From: Elymus sibiricus
Taxonomy: Eukaryota > Streptophyta > Magnoliopsida > Poales > Poaceae
DNA: 64,000 bases
Assembly: GCA_039707655.1 (NCBI GenBank)
Contig: CM077664.1
Span: 24,106,781 to 24,170,780 of the forward strand
Direction of reading: 5' to 3'
Positions 11,560 through 23,450 of the stretch are shown one piece after another (the first letter of the stretch is position 1; each line of letters begins with the position of its first letter). Under the pieces are notes generated by a model, which made no database searches, had not been told where the DNA came from, and saw only the letters and a program-made list of their open reading frames with translations. Made by a program: the position numbers and the translations under genes.

Positions 11560-12145
11560 TTGACCCCGTCAACCTCAACTCCTTTCACTCTCGCGCCCCT
11601 GTCACTCTCAAACCCTAGCGCTGCCGCTGGATCTCATCGTCGCCGGAGAGGAAGAGCTTCACTGCCTCGACTTCTTCGCCGTCGTACTCGCGCCGGCCGC
11701 GGATTTCTTCACCTCCGCCGCCGCCGTAGACGTCTTTCGTCGCCAAGCTAGGGCACGGAAGATCTGAACTGACGATTTCCATCGCCTCGTCGTCCAGTTC
11801 GTCGAGTTCATCCTTGGGGTAAATAAAAGTTATTTTTACCGCCCCAGTTTGATCTTTTTACTGCCACAAAATCTTCAAGTGCTGTTTTTTCCACTCTTCC
11901 AATTCTTCAGCACTTCCTTCTGGCCAGTCTTGAGTATTTTCATCTAAGTTACACTTAACAACAAGATTCCTCAATTGTGCAATTGCTTCAATCTGTACAA
12001 CTCTGGAACCTTTGTCAAGAACACTTAGTGAAATGCGGTAAGACGATAAGGGTCAATTTCTTCACCTGGTTTATTTTGAAAAATCTCTGAGAATGCATGT
12101 GACTCTTCCCTATTTCCTCGCAACTATATTTTATTCACAGGTACA
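11560..12145 (+). promoter_or_regulatory. Internal promoter, 5' UTR and intron ahead of the element B aORF
   Basis: A TATA box (GCCTATATAAAGGC, about 11,547-11,562) precedes a CT-rich leader that includes the plant 5' UTR-like phrase AACCCTAGCGC and a GC-rich stretch. A donor (GGGGTAAATA, GT at 11,819) and an acceptor (TTATTCACAG, AG at 12,139-12,140) define an intron of about 320 bp with its AG five bases before the ATG at 12,146. The layout matches element A (2184-2877). Transcription and splicing are inferred. Confidence 0.55.
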
Positions 12146-15100
12146 ATGTCTGCCGACGAATCACTAGGTTCTCATCAAATTAATTCATTTGCAGCATTGC
12201 TTGAGGAAAATCTTCAAACATCTTCAGAGTCCTCAAAAGTTCAAAAACCTCAGCTGAAGAAAATGGCTGATGGGAAAAGGCCTCAGAAGGGAGGCAAGCG
12301 GAAAGAAGAACATACAGCTTTTGAGATTCCTGACGACTTGTATGATGGATATTGCACTCCAGATGGGGAAACACACGGAAAAGAATCAAAGGAGCAGCGC
12401 AAAACGCGCATGCAAAAGATCAAGAGGTACTAGACATACCAGTGGAGGGATTACAACTTCGTCACCTCCAAGTACATGAAGGACTTTGGTGTGAAGCCAC
12501 CGTGCAACAGGCCACCTCTTGCTAAAGGCCAAACTGCTCATCAAACTAGCATCAGTAGGGGTGAAGAATTCCCCAAAGAATGGGCAAAGCAACAGGCTAA
12601 ATTGCAGAAACAGGACAAAAAGGCCGTTGATGAATTCAACAAGGCTGCAAAGGCCTCAGCTGAAATGGGTGCAAGTGGCAGCGCAAGTGCTCCGAAGAAA
12701 GCCATGCAGAAGAAGCCTGCCAGCAAACCAAAGCCGATAGTCCCAAAGGCTTCAGCACCCAAGGCATCAAATTCTTCAGTGCCTCCTCCAGCTACAAGTT
12801 CTTCAGTGGCAGCAGCAAAATCTTCAACACCGGTCGTGCTCGCATCTTGCCAGCGCACCGAGGGCTTTGCAACAGCCACAATCGCTGCATCAAGTGTCTC
12901 AGCTTGTGGGCAGTCATCATCCTCATTGCCCACGCTGAAGAAAAAGGCAACGGCTGGCTGTGGAACTAGGCCAAGTCCCAAGAGCAAGGCCGTCGTGCCT
13001 CAGGCTGATGAACAAGGGCTGGCTGACGAAGATGAGCTTGCTAAGTTCCTCAGAAGAAAGCAAGAGCAAGCTGCTATTGCAAAGAATTCTTCAGTTCCAA
13101 TGATGCTCGACCCCAAGAAGCTTCTAGAATTCATTGACATATAGTGCACCAAGCCATACACGCCTCTTGACGAATTGAACCTGCCTCCTAGTCCGAGTCA
13201 TGTGCTGTCTGCCTTCATCTTGAACGAGAAGCACAAAATTGCTCAAGCAAAACTGGTGAGGAAACAGCAGCTGCAGAAAGAGAAAGAGCTGCGGAAGAAC
13301 ATGCTTTCCATTTCCCCTCAGCAGCTTCTAGCTTTACAGACTGAGATTCAGCAGCTGTCTGAGGAATTTGAAAGACAGTCTAGTCACTGTTGTGGTGTGC
13401 GCGACAGATTCATCACTTCAACCAACTAGGTTGTTGAAGACCACAACAAACGCGAAGCCGCCAAGTTTGGTTCTGTGCCACCCACAAGTTCTTCAGCTTC
13501 ACCACCACCTGCTCCGGCCAGTGAGACTGCGCCATTATCTCCGCCAGAACCAGAAAGGGCAACTGAAGAAGTTGTTCCTGAAGAAACAGCCAGGGCGACT
13601 GCATCAGTCGCTCCTGAAGAAACTGAACCAACAAACTCCTCAGCAGCAGTACCACCAGCGTCCTCTTCTGTAAGGCATATCTCACTTCCTTCTGCATCAG
13701 AAGTGAAGAAAACCAAAGCTGCTGAGAAGGAAGCAAAGAAGAGAAAAGCTTCAGCTCCTCCTGCCAACACTGCACTAGTGAAGAAAGTGAAGACGGCAAC
13801 ATTGTCTTCAGAAGATCCGATTGATGCCATACCGATCTCATCAGCGGCCCCTACTCCTGCCACTGCAAATCTTCAACTTGTTCCATATGGGGTGGAATAT
13901 GTAATCCTCAGGCTGATGTAGATGTCACTGAAACCCACTCTGCTGCTACCACAGAGCAAGTGGATGAAGAGATTGAAGTCGAAGATGATGCTTCACTTCA
14001 CCAAGTTGTGTCACGGAAGCCCTCACAGGTTCCGTTGACTGAAGAAAATGACACTGCTTCGTCTGCAAGCAGTGAAGCAACTGAAGAGGATGTGGATATA
14101 GATGGTGCTACAACCCCACCAATCGTTGATGACTTTTGGGAAGCTTTCCATCCAAACTCGCCCCTCACCACACCTCTGACGCAAGTGCCACAGTCACCCG
14201 CCGTCACTGAAGAAATTCATACGGGCTCTGAGGAGAAACAACCATCACCCCTCCAGAGCATTCCTGAGGAAATTCCAGCTGCAGCAGCTGAAGAAACTGC
14301 TCAAGATGAGCCTGCTATTGATGTCGCCAATACATCTCCTCGTGCAGACTCAATTCCTTCAGCTGACACTGATACTGTTCCAACCACCACTGCTGAAGAA
14401 ATTGCCAAGTCTCTTGCAGTAACAGATCCGAATGATTCCACTGGGTCTCCACGACCAGTGTTTGATGTCCGCAAGAAGATGCACAACCTTCAGCCAGTGC
14501 CAGTGATGCCCAAGATTGGCAGAACCCTCAGGCAGCCTCAGTTCGACAACGCCAAATTCTTCGAAGAGAAGAATTTCTTCATTGGCGAGTCCCCTTATGA
14601 CTCAGCCAAAATCAGGCGCCTGCGATTCTAGACAAGGACGCAGATGAATTTCTATGCTTCACTACTGTTTGACAAGAAGAAAGTATTTTCTCATCGCCAT
14701 ATTCCTCACGTGGATATGGAGTCTCTACCGTGCTTTTGGCCAGTCCTGCTGTTCTTCACGATGCAGGATTACTTAGCTTCTGCTCTGACGTGTGCGATTG
14801 GAATGAAGAACTCATTCTTCAGTTCTACGCCACTGTGCATTTTTCTGGAGAGGCTGAAGACATTGCAACATGGGCACTGGAATGGATGAGTGAAGACACT
14901 CACTATAAAGCACCAATTGAAGAACTTCTTCGTGCTCTCCCAGTTGATCCGCCCCAAGAAGACGCAAAACGAATATATGAAGAACCTGAGCTGCCTGACC
15001 ACCTGATGCAAGTGCTGATGAAGCCAATGGCTGAAGGAGATGCTCCTAGGACAACCTTCCTCGTGAAGGACTTGCTCTATGCGCCAATGACTGTTTTTCG

Positions 15101-15944
15101 CATTCTGTCCAAAACCCTCAGTCCAATTAAGGGTCACAACTCCAACACTGAAGAAGTTGTGGGAATTATGAAGAACTTGCTGTTCCACATAATTCATGGC
15201 ACTCCCATCAACATTCATGACTTCTTTCTGAGGACTTTGGTCACAGTGGCACAGTCGCCTTTTGATCTAAAGCCATATACTCCGTGGATCATGAGATTCA
15301 TCAGATCCCGATCTGCTATTCACTACAAGGCTGACCGTCAGAATCACTTGAGCTATTTGCCTGAAGTAGAAGTTCTTCAGAGCACCATCTCCTCAGTTCA
15401 TGGCAAGGGCAAGACACCCGTCGATGAAGGAATTCGTCCCCTTGATGGACAATTTCGTCAACCAATCTCCAGCTCCAATGCTGATGACACTGCTAGCCAG
15501 AATACAGCAGCAAAAGCTTCAAGGCCAACTACTTCACCAGAAGCGCCACGTGTCATGACGGACCATGAGCTGCTTATAAGCCTTCACCAGAAAGTGGACA
15601 GGAATCACAGATGGGTTAAGCGTCAGTTTGCTGCAGTTCAAGCCAACATGACTGTGACGCATAACTTAGTCCGCAAAAACCGCTACTATCTTCATGAGAT
15701 ATTTGACAGATCATGGGCCATCCTTTCGCATCTCAAGACAGATGAAGAACTTGCTGATTTGGACTTCCAAATGAACTTTGACTGGGCAGAACCGCCAAGG
15801 AAGAAGTACAAGAAAGTCCAAGTTCCTCCTCTTATGCCGAGCTCAGAGTCTTCATCACGCTCCACTAATGAAAATGAAGCTGTTGAAGATGATGCGACTG
15901 GTCCATCTGCTTCACGCAACCCCGACACCGCTGGCGCTCCCTAA
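12146..15944 (+). pseudogene. aORF (post-pol additional ORF) of element B (broken)
   Basis: This is a very long ORF region split by stops at 12,431 (TAG), 13,142 (TAG), 13,427 (TAG), about 13,918 and 14,629, and a frameshift near 14,730-14,860. The N-terminal two thirds are low complexity (Ala/Ser/Pro/Glu/Lys-rich, several basic clusters). The C-terminal third holds a folded-looking domain starting near WNEELILQFYATVHF (about 14,800). It matches the corresponding part of the element A aORF (WNDEMVMQFYSTAHF), so the two are homologous. Motifs such as LVKDLLYAPM and DFFLRTL follow. I see no transmembrane segment or cleavage site of an envelope protein. Plant 'transposon-associated' domains of this kind are known; the function is not. 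Confidence 0.75.
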
Positions 15945-16469
15945 TCTGCACCGAGCTATTTTTTTTTCTTCAAGAGCGTTAGTCCTCACCTTGTCTCCTT
16001 TTGGTCATCTGATGACAAAGGGGGAGAAGTGTGAGTTAGTCTTCAAGCGGGTCGATATATGGGTTGTTTTTTCTTAAGTTGCAACTCTTGGACTTTGCTG
16101 GATTTGCTCTTTGATGAGTTGTAACTTAAATACTGTTGGTCGTCTGACTCTTTTGCTACATTTATAATGCGTGCTCTGATTCTAATATATCTGCTCATGC
16201 ATGCACAATTTCATCAGACACCAATTTTCATCATGCATTCATATTCCTCAAATATCTTATGATCATGCATGATTGGATTCCAAGATATAGGGGGAGATCT
16301 CCACAATTTCAACCTGCCATGTGCATTTGCAATCCAAAGCAAATTCCTCATATGCACATCTTCAGGGGGGGTTTCTCAATATCTTGTAACCAATTTCTTC
16401 AAACTCTGTACTTACACTTCAATTATTTTTACTCCCGTTGAAAGACTAACCAATTTTTCATCAATCACC

Positions 16470-16483
16470 AAAAAGGGGGAGAT
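16470..16483 (+). promoter_or_regulatory. Polypurine tract of element B
   Basis: AAAAAGGGGGAGAT lies directly before the TG of the 3' LTR, the expected place for the plus-strand primer. A second similar tract, CAAAGGGGGAGAAG, lies 450 bp upstream at about 16,016-16,029, just after the aORF stop. Confidence 0.9.
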
Positions 16484-17918
16484 TGTAAGTGCATCAAGTG
16501 CCCCCTTAGTGGTTTTGGAGTATTGAAGACAAATAGGTTGAGGAACTAATGTGTTTGTGAGTATACACAGGAGACAGAGTCCCTGAAGATTTGGTTTAAC
16601 ACATGGAAGACGACCCCTAAAAATAGATTTCTTCAAGTGAAGAATTTGATGATGAAATTGGTACGGTCTTTGAAGAAATTGATGTGAAGACTTTGAAGCT
16701 TGAAGACTTTGGTTTTCGTAGTTTCTCTTCTTCTTATTTGAGTCCTAGGAAAAACCGTACTGTTAAAGGGGGTTTAAGTGAAACATATTTCACAATTCCA
16801 AAGTGATGCTCAAACTTACTGAAACCCATACACAAGCCGCTTCGAGTGAAGCCTTTGGAAATCTCCAGTACAGCTGACGCATTTGCTAGCGACAGTGACG
16901 AAGTTCATCTGGTCGCTGACGAATTTGGTCAGGCTGAGGAGTTAGGAGTTCGCCAGTGCGAGCTGCCTAAAGTGAGGAAATTGAGTGCCCTGACGAAATT
17001 GAGAGTTCAATTTTCTGACCGTTGCTGCGCCGAGTGCCAGCTATCGAGTGGATCCTTATCCTGACAACGGTCGAATCAGACAAGGGCATTTATGACATTT
17101 TATGTCGGGTTGCCCCCTGGCTATAAATAGCCGCCCCCCCCCCCCCCAACCAGTTGTTGGTTGGCTGCTCCGAGAGAACTTGACACTTGTCATTTGAGAG
17201 CAACCCATCCTCTGACGACTTTGTGAAAAAATCCAAGTGAGGAAAAACCCAACCAAAGCCTAAGTGATTGAGCATCACTGAAGAGATTAATCTGTGTGAT
17301 CCGACGCTTGTTACCTTTGAGGACTGTCATTCCTCCAGACGGTTAGGTGTCATGTTCTGAGCACCCAAGAGTAATTGTGGCGTGCCGGTGAACAAGTCTG
17401 TGAAGGTTTTGGAAGTCTACCTTGAAGACTTACCACGAGTGATTGGGCGGGGTCTAAGTGACCTTAGCTCAAGAGGAATACGGTGAGGACTAAGTGTTCT
17501 CTGAGTTGCGACTCAGCCGCCTCAACCAGACGTACAGTTGATGCAGCAACTGGAACTGGTCTACCAAATTCCATTGTCTTCACCGAGCCAACCTGGTTTC
17601 AAATTCCTCACCCTCCCTTACTTTATTCCGCTGCTGAAGAATTTGTGATCTATCCTCTGACGAATTTGAACTGAAGTATTTGATCATGTTATCGTTTATT
17701 TCCTCAGTTCATATTCTTCATGCATGTATGATTGTAAGATTGCTTGTTCTTCACCCTTATATATTCTGTTCGCATGTACTCTGATTATGTGATGACATAG
17801 TTTCCCTTGCGTTTCTATTTCTTCACTCTGATCTTCGTCAAATTCATCAGAGTTTGTAGAATTTCTAAAAATCTCCCATTCACCCCCCCCCCCCTCTGGG
17901 AGATTACCTGCGCTTTCA
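16484..17918 (+). repeat. 3' LTR of element B (1435 bp)
   Basis: It begins TGTAAGTGCATC and ends GCGCTTTCA followed by AAGAA. It contains the TATA box CTATAAATAG at about 17,119-17,128, which the 5' LTR has lost. A C-homopolymer lies after the TATA box and a second near the 3' end. Confidence 0.95.
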
Positions 17919-17923
17919 AAGAA
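17919..17923 (+). repeat. Target site duplication AAGAA, right copy (element B)
   Basis: Identical to 3427-3431; it follows the CA end of the 3' LTR of element B. Confidence 0.95.
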
Positions 17924-19443
17924 CAAGGCCCCAGTGCCTGAGGCAAATGTTGATGAAGAGCCACTAGTGCTCAGGAAATTGAAACCCTAGATTCCAGACC
18001 ATGATGATGCACACCCAGTTGCAGAAAAATATGATGCTAAGGAAAGACAAAGGACTGCGTCAGTGAAGACTGTCAGATCCTTATGCTACAAGGAGGAAAA
18101 CAGCATGTGACTATCGCTTTCACACACGAGAACAGCAAGACTTTTATGAAACCGTTCTGTTGGATAAGAAGCCCATTGTTAGTGACATGAGATGGGTGGA
18201 TTGGGAATACATTAATGAAAATGAGGATTATTTCCCCCATATTCGTGAGAGCTTCAGGATTGCAGGTGTTGATGACTTTGTTGGACAGAAGTTGACGAAG
18301 TGGAATGATGAAATGGTCATGCAATTCTACTCTACAGCTCATTTTTACCCAGATGGCCGAATTGTGTGGATGACTGAGGGTATCAGGTACCAGTCAACCA
18401 TCTCTGAGTGGGCAAGTCTTCTTGGTGATCCCAAGGAAGAGGATGATGACTATGATATCTATGCCAAGCTCAAGATGGATCACAACTCCATGGCCAACAT
18501 GTACACAGCAATACCCCAGAAGGACATCGAGACACATAAGCTTGGATCAGTGAAGCATCTGCTGCCAGGACTGGCCACCACTAACACTATCTTGCGGTAT
18601 ACTCTATTACCCAAGTCAGGCGATGATAAGATGATACGTGGCCACTCCATCAACTTGCTGCATTTGTTTGACACACCTCAGAAATTTAAGGTGATGAGTT
18701 TGATTGTGGAAACTATCAAGAGGACTGCAGCTGATCAGAAGAGATCGTGCGGATATGCTCCACACATCCAGATGTTGATCAATTCCAAGGTTGGAACTAG
18801 AACTTATCTTCTTGATCGTGAGCATCTGCCACTGCGTCCAGAGTTTGAGGATAATGTTATCGTGATGGATCCTTCGCATCCCACTTCTGCTCAAGCCCAA
18901 CAAAAGATTCGAGAAGCCAAAGCAGCCAAGGAGGCAACAGCTCCCAATGCTCCAATTGCAAATCTCAAGTCTAAGTCTGACCAAATGACATATCTGCTAG
19001 AAGCCACCCTGAGGATTGAGCGAAGTCTGGCCAACCTCACCCAGCACCAGGCTAGCTTAGAGCGGATAATCGAGACAAAGTTTCATGATCTAGATGTCAA
19101 GGTCACAGAGATCCAGACTACAGTGGAGAAGCTGAAGAGCGATGTTGATGCTGTCAGGACAGCCCCGTCAGATGACAGTGGAGATGACAGACCAACCACA
19201 GAGAGATTTCAGACAGTGCCTAGGGCAGCCAGATTTGCTGCAGTGCCAGTTGTGGATCCGAGGACCACAGTCTATGCACCTGCTGCTGCTGCTGCTGCTC
19301 CAGTGCCACCTCCGGTCTCCACTCCACCAGCCCATCAGACATCTGCCGAAGCCTTCGCGGACGCTCTTCTTTCAACGCCATCTACGCACACCAGAGCTGC
19401 CAGCAGGAGATCGCCTTCAGGAGCTTCTGAGGACCGTGCTTAG
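17924..19443 (+). pseudogene. aORF of element A, C-terminal half
   Basis: The N-terminal frame of 2878-3431 continues here for about 21 codons to a TAG at 17,988. After a frameshift near 18,060 a long frame runs to TAG at 19,441. It contains FYETVLLDKKPIV, then WNDEMVMQFYSTAHF, VWMTEGIRY and LLPGLATTNTILRYTLLP, matching the element B aORF in order. A predicted coiled coil follows (about 18,985-19,160, Leu/Ile heptads), then a Pro/Ala-rich tail with an Ala run. No membrane segment is visible. An intact DNA- or RNA-binding role cannot be claimed from sequence alone. Confidence 0.7.
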
Positions 19444-19987
19444 AGTGCCGATTAGTCCTATACCTATTCGATCTTTTTGGTACTTGTTGCCAAAGGGGGA
19501 GAATTTGTATAGATCTTAGCTTCGAGAGAGAGAGAGTTTCGCTTTGCTTTGCCCGTTGGATTTCTCTCGAGTTCTTTTGCTACAATTTGCTTGTTGGTAC
19601 TTTGTTTCTATGTGTGTGCTTGATACTATGATTCGTTATGATTGTGAGCTACTTCATGTGATTGATCATACTATGCTGCTTGTGATGATCAATGCTTATC
19701 TTTATCATTATCTTGTATGATCACTTACTTGTGTTGGTGATGCGTGCTTACCATTCCACTCATATCATTTTGCGCGCTCCACCAAGATGTATGTGACATG
19801 GAAGAGTGACCCATGAGCCTAATCGATTGTGCATTTGCATTCAAACGCAAATTTTTAATAATGCACAAATTTAGGGGAAGCTCTTGCTTATCACATACTT
19901 CTCAAAGCAACGACGTATTCCATTCATTTAATCATTTGTCGAAGCTCTGATCTATAAGTTATCATCAATTACCAAAAAGGGGAAGAT

Positions 19988-21573
19988 TTAAAGCACATTT
20001 GCTCCCTTAGTGGTTTTGGTAATTCATAACAACATATATCTCATTGAACTAATGTCCATTCAAGTTAAAGAATTCAGGATGTTCAATGATTGGCATGGCT
20101 TGGACTAGAGATGTGGACCCCTCAAAATGCTAAGGACAAGGATTGGCAAAAGATCAAGACTCTACATTTTTGGTTTAGTGATCCAAGATCACATTGAGTC
20201 CATAGGAAAGCCAATACTATTAAAAGGGGATGAGGTGTTGCTTAATGGTCTTTTTGCTCAAGTGCTTAGTGAAAGTACTCCTAAACCCTCAACCACTCTC
20301 TCTACCCAAATATGTCCAAAACCTACATTCCAACTCGGCCCCACCGAAATTCTCTATCCGGAGCCACCGATTTCATCTAGACTTAGCCACTGCCAAAATC
20401 CTAACAAATCGGATCCACCGAAATGGATCTCGGTCCCACCGAGATGGCCTTGCCAACTCTCTGTAATCGTTTGCACTTACTTCGGTCCCACCGAGTTTTG
20501 CAAATCGGTCTCACCGAGATGGCTTGCCAACTCTCTGTTGCCTTATTGCTTCACTTCGGTCCTACCGAGTTGATGCAATCGATGCCACCGAGATGAGGTT
20601 TGCCCTAGCCATTGCACTTCGGTCCATCCGAGTTGTTCCTATCGGTCCCACCGAGATTCCTAAAGTTCATATCTTTTACACAGTTCGGTGCTACCGAGAT
20701 TATGGTTTCGGTGCCACCCAGTTGGGTCAAAAGTGTGTAACGGTTGGATTTTGTGTGGAGGCTATATATACCCCTCCACCACTTCCTTCTCAGTAAGGAG
20801 AGCCATCAGAACGTGCCTACACTTCCACCATACATTTTCTGAGAGAGAACCACCTACTCATGTGTTGAGATCAAGAGATTCCATTCCTACCATTTGAACC
20901 TTGATTTCTAGCCTTTCCCAAGTTGCTTTCCACTCAAATCCTTCTTCCACCATAGCCAAATCTGTGAGGAGTTGTTTGAGTGTTGGGAAGACTATCATTT
21001 GAAGCACAAGAGCAAGGAGTTCATCAACAACACACCGTCTATTACCTTTTGGAGAGTGGTGTCTCCTAGATTGGTTAGGTGTTACTTGGGAGCCTCCGAC
21101 ATGATGTGGAGTTGAACCAAGGAGTTTGTAAGGGCAAGGAGATCGCCTACTTCGTGAAGATCTACCCCGAGTGAGGCTAGTCCTTCGTGGACGTAAGCCA
21201 TGGTGGAATGGACAAGGTTGCTTCTTCGTGGACCCTTCGTGAGTGGAGCCCTCCGTGGACTCGCACAACCGCTACCCTTCGTGGGTTGAAGTCTCCATCA
21301 ACGTGGACGTATGATAGCACCACCTATCGGAACCACGCCAAAAACCACCGTGTCTTCGTTGCGTTTGAAATCTCCGATCCCCTCCTTTACTTACATATGC
21401 AATTGTTTAATTTCCGCTGCTATACTCTTAGAATTGCATGTGTAGGGTGATGCTTGACTTGTGTTCTTGCTAAAATCTGCCCACAACTAAAATTGGGAAA
21501 AGGTTAGGTTTTTATTTGGTCAAGTAGTCTAATCACCCCCCCCCCCCCCTCTAGACATACTTTCGATCCTACA
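19988..21573 (+). repeat. 3' LTR of element A (about 1586 bp)
   Basis: It begins TTAAAGCACATTTGC directly after the polypurine tract AAAAAGGGGAAGAT. The expected TG start seems to have lost its G. It ends TCCTACA. It holds a TATA box (GGCTATATATACCC, about 20,759-20,772) and a dense set of TCGGTNNNACCGA palindromes just upstream. A poly-C run lies near 21,535-21,549. The left LTR is outside the window, so ends are inferred from flanking NLR sequence and the polypurine tract. Confidence 0.8.
20330..20720 (+). repeat. Array of TCGGTNNNACCGA palindromes in the LTR of element A
   Basis: About twelve copies (such as CTCGGTCCCACCGAG near 20,431 and TTCGGTCCCACCGAG near 20,480) lie in the 400 bp before the LTR TATA box, alternating with AT-richer spacers. 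Some carry one mismatch. The same motif forms the internal array at 1940-2760. Confidence 0.8.
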
Positions 21574-22448
21574 CTTATCTCTAACCACACAAGCGGAGTC
21601 CAAACATCATCCAGGACCAAGATGTATTTTTTACCTTGAAGGTAGTTATGGATGGACTCTGCTAGGCCTCTCATCTCACTGCTGGCCACATCAACTGCGA
21701 TGGCGAACTCGGCGGCTATCTTCTTCAGCAGATCTTCGAGACAGTAACTCTCCGACACGGTTACCCACGCCGCGGCGTCAAAATCCAATTTCACCGTGTT
21801 GTACACATGAGCAACCAGAGTGGTTTTACCAACACCAGGCATCCCCCATACCGTGGTTACATTGCTGCTGCCCTGCTCCAAATCATCACCATCACCACCA
21901 CCAGTGGTCAGCCAATGTACCAACTTGTCTTTATTCTCCTCGATCCCCACAAGGTCCTCATCTTTGGTGAAGTGCAGAGCTTGACCTTGACTCGTCAATC
22001 TGGCAGCAGAAGAAGATCTGACGGTGTAATCCTTCTTCCTCCGATTGGCATCCTGCAGCTTCCCTTCGATTTCATGGAGCTTGGTTGCCAGGCGGTACCA
22101 GGTCTTGATATGCCTGAGCCGCTTCTTCATCTTGCCGGCGAACCCTCCATGCTTGCTGTCCTCCAGCTTGTAGGTGAACTCGTCGATGACGTCCTCGATC
22201 TGGAAGGCGAGGCCCCTGATCTCATTGATGAAGATGGCGGTGGTCCTGTCGGTGTCCTTGAACCGCTCCGCCTCGTGCAGGTAGGCCAGCATGCTCTCCA
22301 GCTCTGCCTTGGACCCACGGATCTTGCCGAAGACGTCCCTGAGGGCGGCGGCTTCTTTACGGAGCAGCGACCAGCCAAAGGTCGCCGCCTCTGTCGCCAG
22401 TGCCACGCCGAGCGTCGCCACCACCAGCCCGACAACAGCCTCTGCCAT
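21574..22448 (-). pseudogene. NLR1: CC-NB-ARC resistance-type gene, 5' stub truncated by element A
   Basis: Read on the minus strand from ATG at 22,448, the product begins MAEAVVGLVVATLGV and has a Rx-type coiled-coil domain with the EDVVDEF-like motif IEDVIDEFTYKLE (about residues 80-95). The NB-ARC start has P-loop GMPGVGKTTL, RNBS-A FDAAAWVTVSES and kinase-2 YILVLDDVW. It is open for about 290 codons, then runs into the 3' LTR of element A just after VWLEI. Everything after kinase 2 (GLPL, MHD, LRR) is missing and, if it exists, lies left of the window. NLR2 (47,327-50,621) is a close paralogue. A full NLR would act as a cytoplasmic immune receptor; this stub cannot. Confidence 0.93.
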
Positions 22449-22456
22449 GGTTGTTG

Positions 22457-23049
22457 AGGCTTTGAGCTCAGATGTAGAGGATTCTTGCTACTGTATCCGA
22501 GGAAGAGGTCCAATGGTTTGGTAAGGTTGGCTACAATGGGTGGTCTATTTTATTCTAAAACAAAATTCTGCCAAGAACTTTAGACGCAAATGGACAAATT
22601 ATTGGACGAGAACTTCAATGTTTTCAGCTAAAATTATATAAGCTTGCGTTCTATGAGAAAAAAACAAAAAGAGAGGAAGTGTACAATACAGACGGCGTAA
22701 TACTTAATTTTTTCGGAGCACGCAATGGACATATTGTTGGACGAGAACTCCAATGTTCTCAATTCATAGGATGGCTCACACCGGACCCTTTTCTTTATCC
22801 CTACTTCCAAATTTTATAGTTGCTGTCTACCTCAAACTTACTTTTGGAATGTATTTTGATAAATCCAAGATTCACCTTACATATATGACAGTCATACAAG
22901 CAAGAGAGGCACAAGTAAAATTATCTTGGTTTGAACTCCAAAAAAGGATCCTAAACCAAAGTCATCAAATAACACTTGAAAACTCTTCTGTTTCCAAATC
23001 CCTCCCAAGATATAGAGCACCAATCAACACATCTAGTACAGTAACTGTT
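22457..23049. other. NLR1 upstream region
   Basis: No gene seen. A direct repeat of about 40 bp with a few mismatches (near 22,585-22,625 and 22,728-22,765, both containing TTGGACGAGAACT) lies in what would be the NLR1 promoter. Confidence 0.5.
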
Positions 23050-23450
23050 AACTCCTACCACAGCCAGCCAGACCTATGAAGGATTCAGTATGAACAGTCG
23101 AAACACAGTCAGGGGGCAAGAAACGAAACGAATCGCCGCCTATGCAGGATTTGAAGATGCTAGCCTTTCCTTCTCGCTGCCCCGGGAAAGAATCCGGCCG
23201 AATCCAATCGGCCGCCTCCAATGCGGCAATGCGAACGAACCAGGGGGGAAAGATCAACAGGGCGTGGTTCGAACCTCTCGAGCCAAGGCTGGCGGCCACC
23301 TTGGGTTCTTGGAGCGGCGGAAGTCGCAGTGGGAATCCCACCTTGCCGGCGCCGCCTCCAGCTCATCTCGCCGGCCAGCGACCATCTGTGTGGCGTCGGC
23401 GTGGACGCGGGGCAGCAAGGACGGGTGGGATGGAGACAACACACTCGGAG
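23050..23450. other. GC-rich patch, possible gene-start remnant
   Basis: This is 400 bp of GC-rich, CpG-containing sequence with overlapping ORFs on both strands and no recognisable domain. The minus strand resembles a plant 5' leader and first exon, but no continuation was found. Left unassigned. Confidence 0.25.

Larger units (their letters stand above)
3432..17918 (+). mobile_element. Complete Copia LTR retrotransposon B (SIRE/Maximus type), nested in A
   Basis: The element is 14,487 bp, bounded by TGTAAGTGC and GCGCTTTCA, flanked by AAGAA. Order: 5' LTR, tRNA-iMet primer site, gag, protease, integrase, RT, RNase H (Copia order, integrase before RT), (TA)n microsatellite, internal promoter, long aORF, polypurine tract, 3' LTR. 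The large size, extended gag and ORF after pol are known traits of the SIRE/Maximus lineage; the exact family name was not assigned. All ORFs carry stops or frameshifts. A hand comparison of the LTRs shows roughly 25 substitutions over about 1340 aligned bases, which with the usual grass LTR rate (1.3e-8 per site per year) suggests under one million years. Confidence 0.93.
17919..21573 (+). mobile_element. LTR retrotransposon A, right part
   Basis: Element A resumes with the right AAGAA copy, continues with the C-terminal half of its aORF (to 19,443), a 545 bp tail with two polypurine-like tracts (about 19,489-19,501 and 19,974-19,987), and its 3' LTR. The element ends CCTACA at 21,573 and abuts NLR1 coding sequence, with CTTAT (21,574-21,578) as the likely 5 bp target duplication. 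The second copy is outside the window. Confidence 0.85.

Noticed and set aside
12146..15944. Calling the aORF of elements A and B an envelope gene
   Set aside because: No signal peptide, transmembrane segment or cleavage motif is visible. The product is hydrophilic with basic clusters and a coiled coil in A, so only 'additional ORF' is supported.
20127..20573. 148-codon ORF in the LTR of element A
   Set aside because: It is LTR sequence dominated by the palindrome repeats; no domain.
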